Assembly: GCF_023674425.1 (NCBI RefSeq)
Contig: NZ_CP098401.1
Coordinates: 2,525,501 to 2,589,500, forward strand
DNA length: 64,000 bases
Direction of reading: 5' to 3'
From: Sphingomonas donggukensis
GTDB taxonomy: Bacteria > Pseudomonadota > Alphaproteobacteria > Sphingomonadales > Sphingomonadaceae
In this document: piece by piece, positions 8,305 to 17,249 of the stretch
How positions within the stretch are numbered: the first letter of the stretch is position 1
Layout of the letters: each line of letters starts with the position of its first letter
Translations under genes and position numbers: made by a program
Notes under the pieces: model-generated
Told to the model about the DNA's origin: nothing
Databases searched by the model: none
Seen by the model: only the letters and a program-made list of their open reading frames with translations

Positions 8305-9338
8305 GCGAACCCCGCCGGGACCGGCCAGTCGGGATGGGTGATCGCAACGACGCCGAACAGGTCGCCCATCTGGCCGTCGTCGATCAGCCGCTTGGCGGCG
8401 ACCAGCACGTCCTTGCCGCCCTTTGCGCTGAGCGTCGCCGCACGCGCGTCGATGCCGAGTGCGCGGAGGAACGCGCCTTGGGCGACGGGTCCGTGGACCA
8501 CCGCGCCCTCGGCCCGTGCTGCCTCCGCCAAGGTCGCGAAGTCGACGTGCGCGGTCAGGTCGGCCTCGCCCGGATCCTCGAACGGATTGGCGACGGCATG
8601 GCCGCGCACGGCCTGCAATGTGTCGCCGATCGCCGGGCCTTCATAACCATAATCGACAATGAGTGCCGCGCCGCCCTGTGCCACCACGCGGCGGACCAGT
8701 TCGCGCACGATCGCGACACTGGCCGGAGAGGTTTCGATGATCGATCCGTCGGCGGCGTCGCGCAAATCTTCGGGAATGATCGGATCGAAGATGGTGTTGC
8801 CGACGACCGGCAGGAACAGCGTGTCCTGACAGGCGACGAGCCGCTCGCGCCAGCCCTCGACCGTCTTCACCAGCTGGCGGATCGGCAGCGCGTCGAAGAA
8901 TTCGTTGGCGACCGCGACGAACGGCGCATCGTCGGGCAGGCCGACCAGGTCCATGCACCACTCCGCGTCCGGGTGACGTTCAGCCTGCGCCGCGCGCAGC
9001 ACCGGCGAATTCTCGACGAAATGGAGCGCCGGCGTCAGCCCCGCGCCCGCCATCGCCCGCACCGCATCGGCGGCGAGCGTGCCGCGACCGGGGCCGAGCT
9101 CGACGTAATCCAGCTTCGGCCGGCCGGCGCGGTCCCACAGGTCGGCGATCCACGCGCCGATCAGCTCGCCGAACATCTGCGAAATCTCGGGCGCCGTGGT
9201 GAAGTCACCGCGGGCGCCGAGCGGATCGCGGGTCGCGTAATAATGCGTGTTCGCGGCCCCCATGTACTGCGACAGCGGGATCGCGCCGCCCAGCGTGATC
9301 GCTCGGGCGAGGCGTTCGGGGAGGAGGGTGTCGGTCAT
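8301..9338 (-). CDS. class I SAM-dependent methyltransferase, MidA/NDUFAF7 family
   Basis: A 345-residue homologue of NDUFAF7/MidA, an arginine methyltransferase needed for complex I assembly in mitochondria. It shows the family N terminus (LARAITLGGAIPLSQYMGAA), the SAM-binding ELGPGRGTLAAD and the conserved NEFFDALPI. The frame is open a further 33 codons upstream, but those codons only translate the palindromic repeat at 9349-9425; ATG 9338 is preceded by GGAGGGG, which fixes the start. Linkage to lgt and pgeF is a frequent alphaproteobacterial arrangement. Whether the bacterial protein methylates NuoCD-type subunits is inference. Confidence 0.93.
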   Translation of the reverse strand: MTDTLLPERLARAITLGGAIPLSQYMGAANTHYYATRDPLGARGDFTTAPEISQMFGELIGAWIADLWDRAGRPKLDYVELGPGRGTLAADAVRAMAGAGLTPALHFVENSPVLRAAQAERHPDAEWCMDLVGLPDDAPFVAVANEFFDALPIRQLVKTVEGWRERLVACQDTLFLPVVGNTIFDPIIPEDLRDAADGSIIETSPASVAIVRELVRRVVAQGGAALIVDYGYEGPAIGDTLQAVRGHAVANPFEDPGEADLTAHVDFATLAEAARAEGAVVHGPVAQGAFLRALGIDARAATLSAKGGKDVLVAAKRLIDDGQMGDLFGVVAITHPDWPVPAGFA

Positions 9339-9348
9339 CACTTCCCCT

Positions 9349-9425
9349 CCGTTCGTTTCGAGCGAAGTCGAGAAACCTGTCGTGGCGCCCGGGTCATGTT
9401 TCTCGACTTCGCTCGAAACGAACGG
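9349..9425. repeat. inverted pair of palindromic repeats, family A
   Basis: The left arm 9349-9376 begins CCGTTCGTTTCGAGC. The right arm 9398-9425 is its perfect 28-base reverse complement. The pair fills the gap between lgt and the MidA-like gene, both on the minus strand. It ends 5 bases from the lgt stop codon. Confidence 0.92.
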
Positions 9426-9429
9426 TCGC

Positions 9430-10296
9430 TCACGCAACGCTCGGTCCGCCGGCGATCGGCTCGACGCGGACGCGGCGGCGCTTGGCGGTGGCGATCAGGT
9501 ACAGACCGCCGAGGATCATCGGCAGGCACAGGATCTGCCCCATGTGGATCGTCGTCGCGAGGAACGTGCCGGCGAACTGCGCGTCAGGCTCGCGGAAGAA
9601 TTCCACGAAGAAGCGGAAACACCCATAGGCCAGGATGAACGTGCCGACGAGCTTGCCCGGCTGGTAGCGCGCGTCGGTGCGCCAGAACAGGAACCACAGG
9701 ATCGCGAAGAGCACCGGCCCTTCGAGCAGCGCCTCGTACAGCTGGCTCGGGTGGCGTGCGGGCTCGGCGCCGAAGGCGACGGTGCGGTTGAACACCACGC
9801 CCCAGGCGACGTCGGTTGGCTTGCCCCACAGCTCCCCGTTGGCGAAATTGGCGAGGCGGACGAGGCCGAGGCCGAACGGCGTGCAGCACGCGACGTAATC
9901 ATGGATGCGCAGCCAGTTCAGCCCGTGCTTGCGCGCCATAAAGATGATCGCGATGCTGGTGCCGATGACCCCGCCGTGGAACGACATGCCGCCGTCCCAC
10001 AGCTTCAGCACCGACAGCGGATTGAGCAGCATCTGCGGCGCGTAGAACAGGACATAGCCGATCCGCCCGCCGAGGATGATGCCGAGCGTCGCGTAGAACA
10101 CCATGTCGTCGGCATGGCGCCGCGCCATCGGGCTGCCGGGCTGGTCGATCAGCTTCAGCAGGTACCACCAGCCGAGCATGATGCCGGCGATATAGCCCAG
10201 CGAATACCATTTGAGCGTGAACACGCCGAGGTCGAGCGCGACGGGGCCAATGCCGAGCTGATCGTAGCGAATATGGCCGGCGGCGTCGGCGAGCAT
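9430..10296 (-). CDS. lgt: prolipoprotein diacylglyceryl transferase
   Basis: Lgt transfers diacylglycerol from phosphatidylglycerol to the lipobox cysteine of prolipoproteins in the inner membrane, the first step of lipoprotein maturation. About 288 residues with seven predicted membrane segments. The catalytic motifs are present: DGGMSFHGG with the essential His, [16 protein letters not shown] (Lgt signature with Arg) and [13 protein letters not shown]. The ATG at 10296 lacks an obvious ribosome site; a TTG at 10308 with GGGGA eight bases upstream may be the real start, adding four residues. Substrates in this window include the OmpA, M23 and methyltransferase lipoproteins. Confidence 0.96.
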   Translation of the reverse strand: MLADAAGHIRYDQLGIGPVALDLGVFTLKWYSLGYIAGIMLGWWYLLKLIDQPGSPMARRHADDMVFYATLGIILGGRIGYVLFYAPQMLLNPLSVLKLWDGGMSFHGGVIGTSIAIIFMARKHGLNWLRIHDYVACCTPFGLGLVRLANFANGELWGKPTDVAWGVVFNRTVAFGAEPARHPSQLYEALLEGPVLFAILWFLFWRTDARYQPGKLVGTFILAYGCFRFFVEFFREPDAQFAGTFLATTIHMGQILCLPMILGGLYLIATAKRRRVRVEPIAGGPSVA

Positions 10297-10400
10297 GGGC
10301 AGCAGCAAGATGATCGTCCCCGGTGAATGCGTTGGGGCAACCTCTAGCGAGGCGCGTCGGCGCGCGATAGAGCGAGCGGCATGCGATCGAAGCGCCACCC

Positions 10401-12563
10401 ATGCAGATAAGCCGCCGCGCGCTGATGGTCGGGGGCGTCGGCGTGGGGCTGGTCGTCGCGTGGAGCCTGTGGCCCGAGGGTGATGTCGCCGGCCTGCCGG
10501 TGGCGGACGGCGAGACCGCGTTCGGCGGGTGGATCAAGATCGGCGCGGACGGCCACATCGTCGTCGCGGTGCCGCAGTGCGAACATGGCCAGGGCGTCTA
10601 TACCGCGCTGCCGCAGATTGTCGCCGACGAGATGGGGGCCGACTGGCGCACCGTCGGGGTCGAAGCGGCACCGGTGGCGGTGCTGTACGCCAATCCGCTG
10701 GCGGCGGAGGCGGTGTTCGGCGCGGGCGATGCGATCGCGCGCGCTCTGCCGGGTCATGCGCCGATGCTGACCGGCGGATCGTCGTCGGTGCGGATGTTCG
10801 AAGGCCCGCTGCGCCGTGCCGCCGCCGGGACACGCGCGCTGCTGTGCAAGGCGGCGGTCGCGCGCTGGGGCGGCGACTGGCAGGCGTGCCGGACCGAGGG
10901 CGGCTTCGTGATCCTAGCCCAGAACCGCGCCCGCTTCGGCGAACTGGCGGCGGCGGCGGCGCGCGAGAGCCTGCCGGCGACGCCGACGCTCAGGATCGGG
11001 GATGTCGGCCGGCTGACCGGCACGCCCGCGCCGCGGCTCGATGCGCCGGCAAAGGTCGACGGATCGGTCAATTTCGCCGGCGACATTCGCCTGCCCGGCA
11101 TGGTCTTCGCCAGCCTGCGGCAGGGGCCGGCAGGGGGCAACCGGCTGGTGGGGCTGGACCGCAAGGCGGCGGAGGCGGTTTCGGGGATGGTCGCGCTGGT
11201 CGAGAATCCGGGTTGGATCGCCGCGATCGGCACGACGTGGTGGGCGGCGAACCGCGCGCTGGCCGTGCTGGACCCGCGATTCGAGAGCGCCGCGCCGCCG
11301 GTCACGACCGCCAGCATCGATCGCGCGCTGGCCGATGCGCTGGCCGCGTCGGGCGCGCGCGTCGCGGGGTCGGGGGACATTGCCGCGACGGTGACCGGGG
11401 CGGGCGTGGTGCGCGCGGAGTACCGTGTAGCACCCGGCGTCCATGCCGCCATCGAGCCCGTCACCGCGACCGCGAGTTTCGAGGACGGCAAGCTGATCCT
11501 GTGGGTCGCGACGCAAGCCCCCGGCCTCGCCCGCGCCGCCGCCGCCCGCGCGGCGGGCGTCCCGGAAAGCGCGGTCGTGCTGCATCCGCTGATGGCGGGC
11601 GGGTCGTTCGGCGCCAATCTGGAAGTGCGTGTCGCCGAACAGGCCGCGCTGCTGACGACGCAGCTGAAGCGACCTGTGCAGCTGACATGGTCGCGCTCCG
11701 AAAGCCTGATCCAGACGCCGGTGCGCCCGCCCGCGATCGCTCGGATGACCGCCAAGACCGCTGGCGGGGTGATCCAGGGCTGGCACGCCGCGATCGTCAC
11801 CCCGGCGCTGGGCGCGGAGCTGCGCACGCGGCTGACCGGGTCGGGGCCGTGGCTGAAGGGCGACAGCGATGCGGTCGCGGTCGATGGCGCCGCGCCGCCG
11901 TACCGGTTGGCCAATTGGGCGGTCGATCACCACGCCGCCGACATCGGCAGCCTGAGCGGCTGGTGGCGGTCGGGCGCGCATGCGGCGACGTGCTTCTTCA
12001 CCGAATGCTTCCTCGACGAACTCGCCCATGCCGCGGGCGCGGAGCCGGTGTCGTACCGCATCGCGATGCTTGGCGGCGCGCCGCGGCTCGCGCGGTGCCT
12101 GTCGACGGTCGCCGCGCTCGGCGGATGGCAGGGCGGCGTCGCCGGCAGCGGGCAGGGCATTGCCGCCCATGCCATGCGCGGCAGCTACATCGCGCTGATG
12201 GTCGAGGGCGGGATGGGCGACGGCGCGGTGCCGCGGATCGACCGCATGGTCGCCGCGGTCGACGTCGGGCGCACGATCAATCCCGACCTGGTCCGCCAGG
12301 CGATCGAGGGCGGTCTGATCTTCGGCATGGCCGCCGCAATCGGCGCGGCGACCGGCTTTGCGAACGGCATCCCCGACGTGCGCGGCTTCCGCGATCTTGG
12401 CCTGCCGCGCCTGTCCACCACGCCCGACATCACCGTCGAGATCATCGAAAGCAAGGCCGACCCCGGCGGCGCGAGCGAACTGGGCGTGCCCGTCGTCGCG
12501 CCCGCGCTCGCCAACGCCATCTTCGCGTCCTCTGGACGCCGCCTCAGGACACTGCCCCTATGA
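10401..12563 (+). CDS. molybdopterin-dependent oxidoreductase large subunit, isoquinoline 1-oxidoreductase beta type
   Basis: A 720-residue xanthine dehydrogenase-family protein with two aldehyde oxidase-like molybdopterin-binding halves. It begins [16 protein letters not shown], a twin-arginine export signal, so it probably folds in the cytoplasm with its cofactor and acts in the periplasm. [21 protein letters not shown] is the typical IorB beginning, and the C-terminal [17 protein letters not shown] holds the position of the molybdenum-site Glu. Partners normally supply a 2Fe-2S subunit; none lies beside it here. Its stop overlaps the hemH start (ATGA). The substrate is unknown, and the physiological electron acceptor must be encoded elsewhere. 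Confidence 0.88.
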   Translation: MQISRRALMVGGVGVGLVVAWSLWPEGDVAGLPVADGETAFGGWIKIGADGHIVVAVPQCEHGQGVYTALPQIVADEMGADWRTVGVEAAPVAVLYANPLAAEAVFGAGDAIARALPGHAPMLTGGSSSVRMFEGPLRRAAAGTRALLCKAAVARWGGDWQACRTEGGFVILAQNRARFGELAAAAARESLPATPTLRIGDVGRLTGTPAPRLDAPAKVDGSVNFAGDIRLPGMVFASLRQGPAGGNRLVGLDRKAAEAVSGMVALVENPGWIAAIGTTWWAANRALAVLDPRFESAAPPVTTASIDRALADALAASGARVAGSGDIAATVTGAGVVRAEYRVAPGVHAAIEPVTATASFEDGKLILWVATQAPGLARAAAARAAGVPESAVVLHPLMAGGSFGANLEVRVAEQAALLTTQLKRPVQLTWSRSESLIQTPVRPPAIARMTAKTAGGVIQGWHAAIVTPALGAELRTRLTGSGPWLKGDSDAVAVDGAAPPYRLANWAVDHHAADIGSLSGWWRSGAHAATCFFTECFLDELAHAAGAEPVSYRIAMLGGAPRLARCLSTVAALGGWQGGVAGSGQGIAAHAMRGSYIALMVEGGMGDGAVPRIDRMVAAVDVGRTINPDLVRQAIEGGLIFGMAAAIGAATGFANGIPDVRGFRDLGLPRLSTTPDITVEIIESKADPGGASELGVPVVAPALANAIFASSGRRLRTLPL

Positions 12564-13564
12564 CCCCGGCCGAGCATCCGCCTATCCCGCCGCGGAAGGT
12601 GGGCGTGCTGCTCATCAACCTCGGCACGCCCGATGCGCCCGATGCGAAATCGGTGAAGCGCTACCTCGGCGAATTCCTGTCCGACCGCCGCGTCGTCGAG
12701 ATTCCGCAGATCCTGTGGCAGCCGATCCTGCGCGGCATCGTGCTGACCACGCGGCCCGCCAAGTCGGCGCACGCTTACGGCCTGGTGTGGAGCGAGGAGG
12801 GCTCGCCGCTCGCCGCGATCACCAAGGCGCAGCATCGCAGCCTGCAGGGGGCGTTCGGGCCGGGGGTGATGGTCGACTGGGCAATGCGCTACGGTAACCC
12901 ATCGATCGCGGACCGCATCGCTGCGCTGAAGGATGCCGGGTGCGAGCGTATCCTGCTGGCGCCGCTCTACCCGCAATATTGCGCAGCAACGACCGCGACC
13001 GCCAACGACAAGGCGTTCGAGGCGCTGGCCGCGATGCGCTGGCAACCCGCCATCCGCACGCTGCCGCCGTATCACGACGACCCGGCGTATATCGCTGCGC
13101 TGAAGGCGTCGGTCGAAGCGGGGCTGGCCGCGCTCGATTTCGTGCCCGATGCGATCCTGACCAGCTTCCACGGCATGCCGCAGCGGACGCTGGAGATGGG
13201 CGATCCGTATCACTGCCACTGCCGCAAGACCGCGCGGTTGCTTGGCGAGGCGCTGGGCCGCGAGCTGGTCGTCACCTTCCAGTCGCGGTTCGGGCGCGCG
13301 AAGTGGCTGGAGCCGGCGACCGACACGACGCTGGAGGCGCTGCCCGCCACCGGCGTGAAGAAGGTCGCGATCCTGGCGCCGGGCTTTTCCGCCGACTGCC
13401 TCGAGACACTGGAGGAACTTCAGATCCGCGGGCGCGAAAGCTTCGAGGGAGCGGGCGGCACCCATTTTGCCTACATCCCGTGCCTGAATGCCAGCGACAA
13501 CGGGATCGCAATGCTGCGCAGCATCATCGGACGGGAGCTTGCGGGCTGGGTGGACGTTCCCTAG
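12560..13564 (+). CDS. hemH: ferrochelatase
   Basis: HemH inserts Fe(II) into protoporphyrin IX, the last step of protohaem synthesis. The 334-residue protein starts [20 protein letters not shown], with LINLGTPDAPD at about residue 17. The metal-handling His is His204 in TSFHGMPQRT, and the C-terminal LAPGFSADCLETLEELQIRG carries the second conserved acidic motif. The frame is open far upstream, but ATG 12560 gives the family N terminus and overlaps the preceding stop by 4 bases, implying coupling to the molybdopterin oxidoreductase subunit. Confidence 0.97.
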   Translation: MTPAEHPPIPPRKVGVLLINLGTPDAPDAKSVKRYLGEFLSDRRVVEIPQILWQPILRGIVLTTRPAKSAHAYGLVWSEEGSPLAAITKAQHRSLQGAFGPGVMVDWAMRYGNPSIADRIAALKDAGCERILLAPLYPQYCAATTATANDKAFEALAAMRWQPAIRTLPPYHDDPAYIAALKASVEAGLAALDFVPDAILTSFHGMPQRTLEMGDPYHCHCRKTARLLGEALGRELVVTFQSRFGRAKWLEPATDTTLEALPATGVKKVAILAPGFSADCLETLEELQIRGRESFEGAGGTHFAYIPCLNASDNGIAMLRSIIGRELAGWVDVP

Positions 13565-13596
13565 CGTAACGTACATTAATTCTGGGAGAGCGATGC

Positions 13597-14319
13597 ATGG
13601 CACGGGTAGCGATCGTCACAGGTGGAACGCGCGGCATCGGCGAGGCGATCAGCCTTGCACTGGAGGATCTGGGCTTCACGGTCGCCGCCAACTACGCCGG
13701 CAACGACGAGCGGGCGAAGGAATTCACCGACCGCACCGGCATCGCCGCCTACAAATGGGACGTTGGCGACTTCCAGGCCTGCCAGGACGGCTGCGCGAAG
13801 GTCGCCGCCGAGCTCGGCCCGGTCGATGTCGTGGTCAACAACGCCGGCATCACCCGCGACGGCACCATCCTGAAAATGACCTACGAGATGTGGGACGACG
13901 TGATGCGCACCAACCTCGGCGGGTGCTTCAACATGGCGAAGGCGACCTTCCCCGGCATGCGCGAGCGCAAATGGGGGCGGATCGTCAACATCGGCTCGAT
14001 CAACGGCCAGGCCGGGCAATACGGCCAGGTCAACTACGCCGCGGCGAAGAGCGGCATCCACGGCTTCACCAAGGCGCTGGCTCAGGAAGGCGCAAAGGCC
14101 GGCGTGACCGTCAACGCGATCGCGCCCGGCTATATCGACACCGACATGGTCGCAGCGGTGCCGGCGGACGTGCTGGAAAAGATCGTCGCGAAGATTCCGG
14201 TCGGGCGCCTGGGCCAGGCGAGCGAGATCGCGCGCGGGGTTGCGTTTCTGTGCTCGGAGGAGGGTGGGTTCGTGACGGGCTCGACGCTGTCGATCAACGG
14301 CGGGCAGCATATGTACTGA
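13597..14319 (+). CDS. phaB: acetoacetyl-CoA reductase
   Basis: A 240-residue short-chain dehydrogenase of the PhaB type, reducing acetoacetyl-CoA to (R)-3-hydroxybutyryl-CoA with NADPH for polyhydroxybutyrate. The nucleotide motif TGGTRGIG is at residue 8, NNAGITRD follows at about 87, the catalytic Ser is in NIGSINGQAGQYGQ, and the YxxxK pair is in VNYAAAKSG. The residues after the Ser (INGQAGQYGQ) are typical of PhaB rather than FabG. The ATG is preceded by GGGAGA. No thiolase or synthase gene is adjacent; the small PHA-system protein at the window start is the only other PHA-related gene. Confidence 0.93.
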   Translation: MARVAIVTGGTRGIGEAISLALEDLGFTVAANYAGNDERAKEFTDRTGIAAYKWDVGDFQACQDGCAKVAAELGPVDVVVNNAGITRDGTILKMTYEMWDDVMRTNLGGCFNMAKATFPGMRERKWGRIVNIGSINGQAGQYGQVNYAAAKSGIHGFTKALAQEGAKAGVTVNAIAPGYIDTDMVAAVPADVLEKIVAKIPVGRLGQASEIARGVAFLCSEEGGFVTGSTLSINGGQHMY

Positions 14320-14401
14320 CGGGCGCAGGGGCGACGGCGTTCGCCCCGGTGCGCGGCTCGGCCGCGCAGCGCCCGGCACGGCCGGCGGGCCAAAGGCCCG
14401 T

Positions 14402-14540
14402 CCGACGACGCGGGCTTTGCCCGCGGCGGGGCCTTGGTAGCAGCGCCCCGCGTGCGGCACGTGCTTCGACTTCGCTCAGCACGAACGGTGGGCTAAGTCC
14501 CGCTGCCATCGCGCGCCGCGGGCAAAGCCCGCGTCGTCGG
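14402..14540. repeat. 139-base palindrome with a family B repeat nested in its loop
   Basis: The left arm 14402-14428 begins CCGACGACGCGGGC and the right arm 14514-14540 is its perfect 27-base reverse complement. Imperfect GC-rich complementarity continues outside both arms. The loop contains a single 28-base repeat at 14461-14488 (GTGCTTCGAC...AGCACGAACGG). The whole lies in the 415-base gap 14320-14734 between phaB and a convergent gene; apart from this element and the hairpin at 14622-14653 I see no gene there. Confidence 0.85.
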
Positions 14541-14621
14541 TCGGGCTTCGCCCGCCGGCCGGTCGGCGCGATGCTGCGCATCGGTGCCGTCGCTTCGCCG
14601 ACGCACCTTCGCGCCAACAAA

Positions 14622-14653
14622 CATGGGCCGGTTCCTTTCAGAACCGGCCCATG
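14622..14653 (-). terminator. perfect hairpin, likely terminator of the glycine-zipper gene
   Basis: CATGGGCCGGTTC at 14622-14634 pairs perfectly with 14641-14653 across a 6-base loop. Read on the minus strand it is followed by TTTGTTGG, a weak T tract, about 80 bases after the stop of the glycine-zipper gene. It could also stop readthrough from phaB. Confidence 0.6.
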
Positions 14654-14734
14654 CCCCCGATACGCCACCCGGGGAACGCTCCCAGCCGATACGCAACACG
14701 GCGGGGAATCTCGTGAAAAGTTAAGGCCGCGCGG

Positions 14735-15115
14735 TTAGCGGCTGCGGCGGCAACCCTGCGGCGGGTCCGCCCGGTCGATCGCGCGCCCGGCGACTGCGCC
14801 AAGCGCACCGCCCAGGATCACGCCGAGCGTCCGGTCGCCGCGGCGCCCTGCGAGCTCATGGCCGGCCAGACCGCCGGCGATCGCGCCGATCACGGTGCCG
14901 CCGTCGCCGTCCTTGCAGCCGTTATAGTTGCGGCGGTTGTTGTAGTAGCGGCGGTCCTGCCCGCGGTAGCCGCGGTTATAGCCGTTGTAGCCATAGCCCT
15001 GATCGTACTGCGAATAGCCGCGGTCGTACCGCTGGGCCATCGCCGGAGCGACGGGGATCAGCGCGGTCGCACCCAGTGCGAACGCAGCGCCGGCGATCGT
15101 CAGTTTCTTGAACAT
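14735..15115 (-). CDS. small exported glycine-zipper protein
   Basis: A 126-residue exported protein. The start MFKKLTIAGAAFALG is chosen because AAGGAGA lies just upstream; the frame is open 20 codons further but that region is arginine-rich and atypical. It has a signal peptide ending around PAMAQ, then a Tyr/Gly/Asn/Arg-rich stretch of about 40 residues with repeated YNxGY-like units, one cysteine, and a glycine-zipper segment (VIGAIAGGLAGHELAGRR, then LGVILGGALGAVAG) of the 17-kDa surface antigen/2TM type. Such proteins usually sit in the periplasm or outer membrane; no precise function is known. Confidence 0.85.
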   Translation of the reverse strand: MFKKLTIAGAAFALGATALIPVAPAMAQRYDRGYSQYDQGYGYNGYNRGYRGQDRRYYNNRRNYNGCKDGDGGTVIGAIAGGLAGHELAGRRGDRTLGVILGGALGAVAGRAIDRADPPQGCRRSR

Positions 15116-15281
15116 GTAACGTCTCCTTCGACTTCGTTTCGTTCGGCGCGGGTGCGAATCAGCCGCCCTCGACAAGAGACGGTCTAGGCCCCGGGCATTG
15201 GCCCGATGCTGAATGCGTCTGTTATCGTTCGTTCAGCGAAACCGCTTTGCTGGGGCGCGGGCGCGGCTATGACGCAGCGCG

Positions 15282-16277
15282 ATGCGCGCGTTGCTGATCG
15301 TCCTGCTGGTGCTGATGCTCGTCCCCGGCTGGTCGGGGGAGCCGCGCCTGGCCCTGTACGACGGTACGCCGGGCGTTACGGTCGCGCGCGTGACGCTGGC
15401 CGACGATCCCGCGGTGCGCCGCGTCGGGGCGCTCACCTTCCTCGGCGGCCTGCATTTCTCGAGCCGCGATCCGGCGTTCGGCGGCTTTTCGGCGCTGACG
15501 GTGACGGGCGACCGATTCGACCTGTTGAGCGACGGCGGACTGACCTTCGGCTTTCGCATGGGGGGCGACCTGCGCCCGCACGACTATCGATTCGCCGCGC
15601 TGCCGGCGGGGCCGGGCGTCGGATGGAAGAAGGAGGACCGCGATTCGGAAAGCATGGCGGTCGATCCGGCGAGCGGGCGGGTCTGGGTGGGGTTCGAGCG
15701 CGCCGACGCGATCTGGCGCTACGCTCCCGGCTTCGCCCGCGTAGAGCGCAGCGCGCGTCCCGCGCCGATGCGGCACTGGCCCGACAATGGCGGGGCCGAG
15801 GCGCTGGTGCGCCTGCGCGACGGACGCTTCCTGGTGTTCGCCGAAAGCGCGCGGGCGAAGGGCGGGGGCACGCAGGCCGTAGCGTTCGACCGCGATCCGA
15901 CGCTTGGTGGCGCACGGGCCTTCGCCTTCCGCTACCGCGCGCCGCCGGGATACCGCGTGACCGATGCGGCGGAATTGCCCGACGGGCGGCTGGTGGTGCT
16001 GCACCGCGCGGCGACGATTCGCGACGGCTTCACCGCGACGGTGTCGCTGGTCGACGCGCGTGCGGTTCGGCCCGGGGCGCTGGTGACCGGGCGAGAGGTC
16101 GCGCGCCTCGCAGCCCCGCTGATCCACGACAATTTCGAAGGGGTGGCGGTGACGCGCGAGGGCGGGGCGACGATCCTGTGGCTGGTCAGTGACGACAATG
16201 CCCCCAGCCTCTTCCAGCGCACGCTGCTGTTGAAATTCCGGCTGGACGACGCGCGGACGAACGAAACGCCGCGCTGA
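15282..16277 (+). CDS. esterase-like activity of phytase family protein
   Basis: A 331-residue exported protein with an N-terminal signal or membrane anchor (MRALLIVLLVLMLVPGW) and a beta-propeller-like body. Segments such as FSALTVTGDRFDLLSDGG, ESMAVDPASGRVWVGFE and HDNFEGVAVTREGG match the 'esterase-like activity of phytase' family, in which the glutamate in ESM and FEG motifs is conserved. Substrate is not known. The stop codon lies in the left arm of a 17-bp terminator stem. The gene stands alone, divergent from the glycine-zipper gene. Confidence 0.82.
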   Translation: MRALLIVLLVLMLVPGWSGEPRLALYDGTPGVTVARVTLADDPAVRRVGALTFLGGLHFSSRDPAFGGFSALTVTGDRFDLLSDGGLTFGFRMGGDLRPHDYRFAALPAGPGVGWKKEDRDSESMAVDPASGRVWVGFERADAIWRYAPGFARVERSARPAPMRHWPDNGGAEALVRLRDGRFLVFAESARAKGGGTQAVAFDRDPTLGGARAFAFRYRAPPGYRVTDAAELPDGRLVVLHRAATIRDGFTATVSLVDARAVRPGALVTGREVARLAAPLIHDNFEGVAVTREGGATILWLVSDDNAPSLFQRTLLLKFRLDDARTNETPR

Positions 16278-16302
16278 CTTGGGGCCAGCGCGGCGTTTCG
16301 TT
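16260..16302. terminator. bidirectional terminator overlapping a stop codon
   Basis: AACGAAACGCCGCGCTG at 16260-16276 pairs perfectly with 16286-16302 (17 bp) over a 9-base loop. The left arm contains the last codons and part of the stop of the phytase-like gene. The element sits between that gene and the convergent rpmB, so it probably serves both. There is no long T tract on either side. Confidence 0.7.
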
Positions 16303-16336
16303 CGATTCGCGAGGAAAGACGGTCGCGAAAGCGGCG

Positions 16337-16633
16337 TTACGCCGCCTGCGTCTCCGCCAGCTTCTTGCGGACGTCGCGCTTCAGGCGACGCGCGCGCAGC
16401 GACAGGTCGTCGTCGCTGGTCTTCATCAGCCAGTTGTCGAGGCCGCCGTTATGCTCGACCGAGCGCAGGCCGTGGGTCGATACGCGCAGGCGCACGCTGG
16501 AACCCAGCGCGTCCGAGATCAGCGTGACGTTCTGCAGGTTGGGCAGGAACGTGCGCTTGGTCTTGTTGTTGGCGTGGGAAACATTGTTACCCACCTGCCG
16601 GCCCTTGCCGGTCAGCTCGCAAATGCGCGACAT
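16337..16633 (-). CDS. rpmB: 50S ribosomal protein L28
   Basis: A 98-residue L28 protein of the large ribosomal subunit. It begins [21 protein letters not shown], the family signature, and ends in a basic tail ([19 protein letters not shown]). The longer alphaproteobacterial form lacks the zinc-binding CxxC pairs. The frame is open 34 codons upstream, but the family N terminus fixes the start at 16633. It is transcribed alone, divergent from a small membrane-protein gene. Confidence 0.98.
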   Translation of the reverse strand: MSRICELTGKGRQVGNNVSHANNKTKRTFLPNLQNVTLISDALGSSVRLRVSTHGLRSVEHNGGLDNWLMKTSDDDLSLRARRLKRDVRKKLAETQAA

Positions 16634-16819
16634 GATGCAATCCTGAGTTTCTTGGGGTCCAAAGAACCCCGGAAAGGTCGCGCCCCTACCCAACCAGGCG
16701 TCCGGCGTCAACCGATTCACCGCAGACGCATGCAACCTACCGCAAGCCTGCGACGTTTGATTACGCGAACGATTCGAAAAAAGCGGCTCGTCATAAAACA
16801 GTCCGGGGAGTTTTCATCC

Positions 16820-17047
16820 ATGCGCGCCTTGCTCGTCCTCATCGGCCTCGCGGCCATCGTCCTGATCGTGCTGATGTCGCTCGGCATGGTGTCGATCGGC
16901 GGCGGCAGCCTGCCCAGGGTCAGCGTCCAGTCGGGCACCGCGCCCAAGGTCGATGTCGGCACGATCGACGTCGGTACCGTCAACAAGACGGTGGCCGTGC
17001 CGAAGATCGAAGTGACGAAGGCGGACAACGCGGCCACCGCGCAGTGA
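16820..17047 (+). CDS. small single-pass membrane protein, unknown function
   Basis: A 75-residue protein with one hydrophobic segment (residues 3-26, ALLVLIGLAAIVLIVLMSLG) followed by an acidic/valine-rich, beta-prone tail with internal repeats (VDVGTIDVGTVNKTVAVPKIEV). The ATG follows GGGGAG with 9-base spacing, so the start is well supported. Its stop overlaps the GTG of the next gene by 4 bases. I do not recognise a named family. The tail probably lies in the periplasm. It may act with the Pmp3-type protein encoded next. Confidence 0.75.
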   Translation: MRALLVLIGLAAIVLIVLMSLGMVSIGGGSLPRVSVQSGTAPKVDVGTIDVGTVNKTVAVPKIEVTKADNAATAQ

Positions 17048-17208
17048 CCTTTCTCCAGGTGATTGCCGCGATCCTGCTGCCCCCGCTCGGCGTGTTTCTG
17101 AAGCGGGGGCTGGGACAGGAATTCTGGATCGCGGTGATCCTGACGCTGATCGGCTTCGTGCCCGGCCTGATCTTCGCGCTGTGGATCGTGCTGCGCGCCG
17201 ACGTGTGA
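17044..17208 (+). CDS. YqaE/Pmp3 family small membrane protein
   Basis: A 54-residue protein starting at GTG 17044, overlapping the previous stop as GTGA. Two hydrophobic helices flank a short loop: FLQVIAAILLPPLGVFLKRG, then GQEFWIAVILTLIGFVPG. The PPLGVFL and GFVPG motifs are diagnostic of the Pmp3/YqaE family, whose members affect membrane potential and are often stress-induced in plants, yeast and bacteria. It is shorter than a usual gene-finding cut-off. Co-translation with the 75-residue membrane protein suggests a joint role. Confidence 0.88.
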   Translation: MTFLQVIAAILLPPLGVFLKRGLGQEFWIAVILTLIGFVPGLIFALWIVLRADV

Positions 17209-17249
17209 CCGACTTGCGCGGGCGCGGCGGTTGCCCCTAGTCGCCTGAC

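Noticed and set aside
9339..9437. N-terminal extension of the MidA-like methyltransferase.
   Set aside because: These 33 codons are the translated palindromic repeat; the GGAGGGG site places the start at 9338.
10529..12559. Plus-strand open frame continuing upstream of hemH through the molybdopterin subunit gene.
   Set aside because: The upstream part is Arg/Gly-rich and out of frame with the recognised gene; only the hemH part has family motifs.
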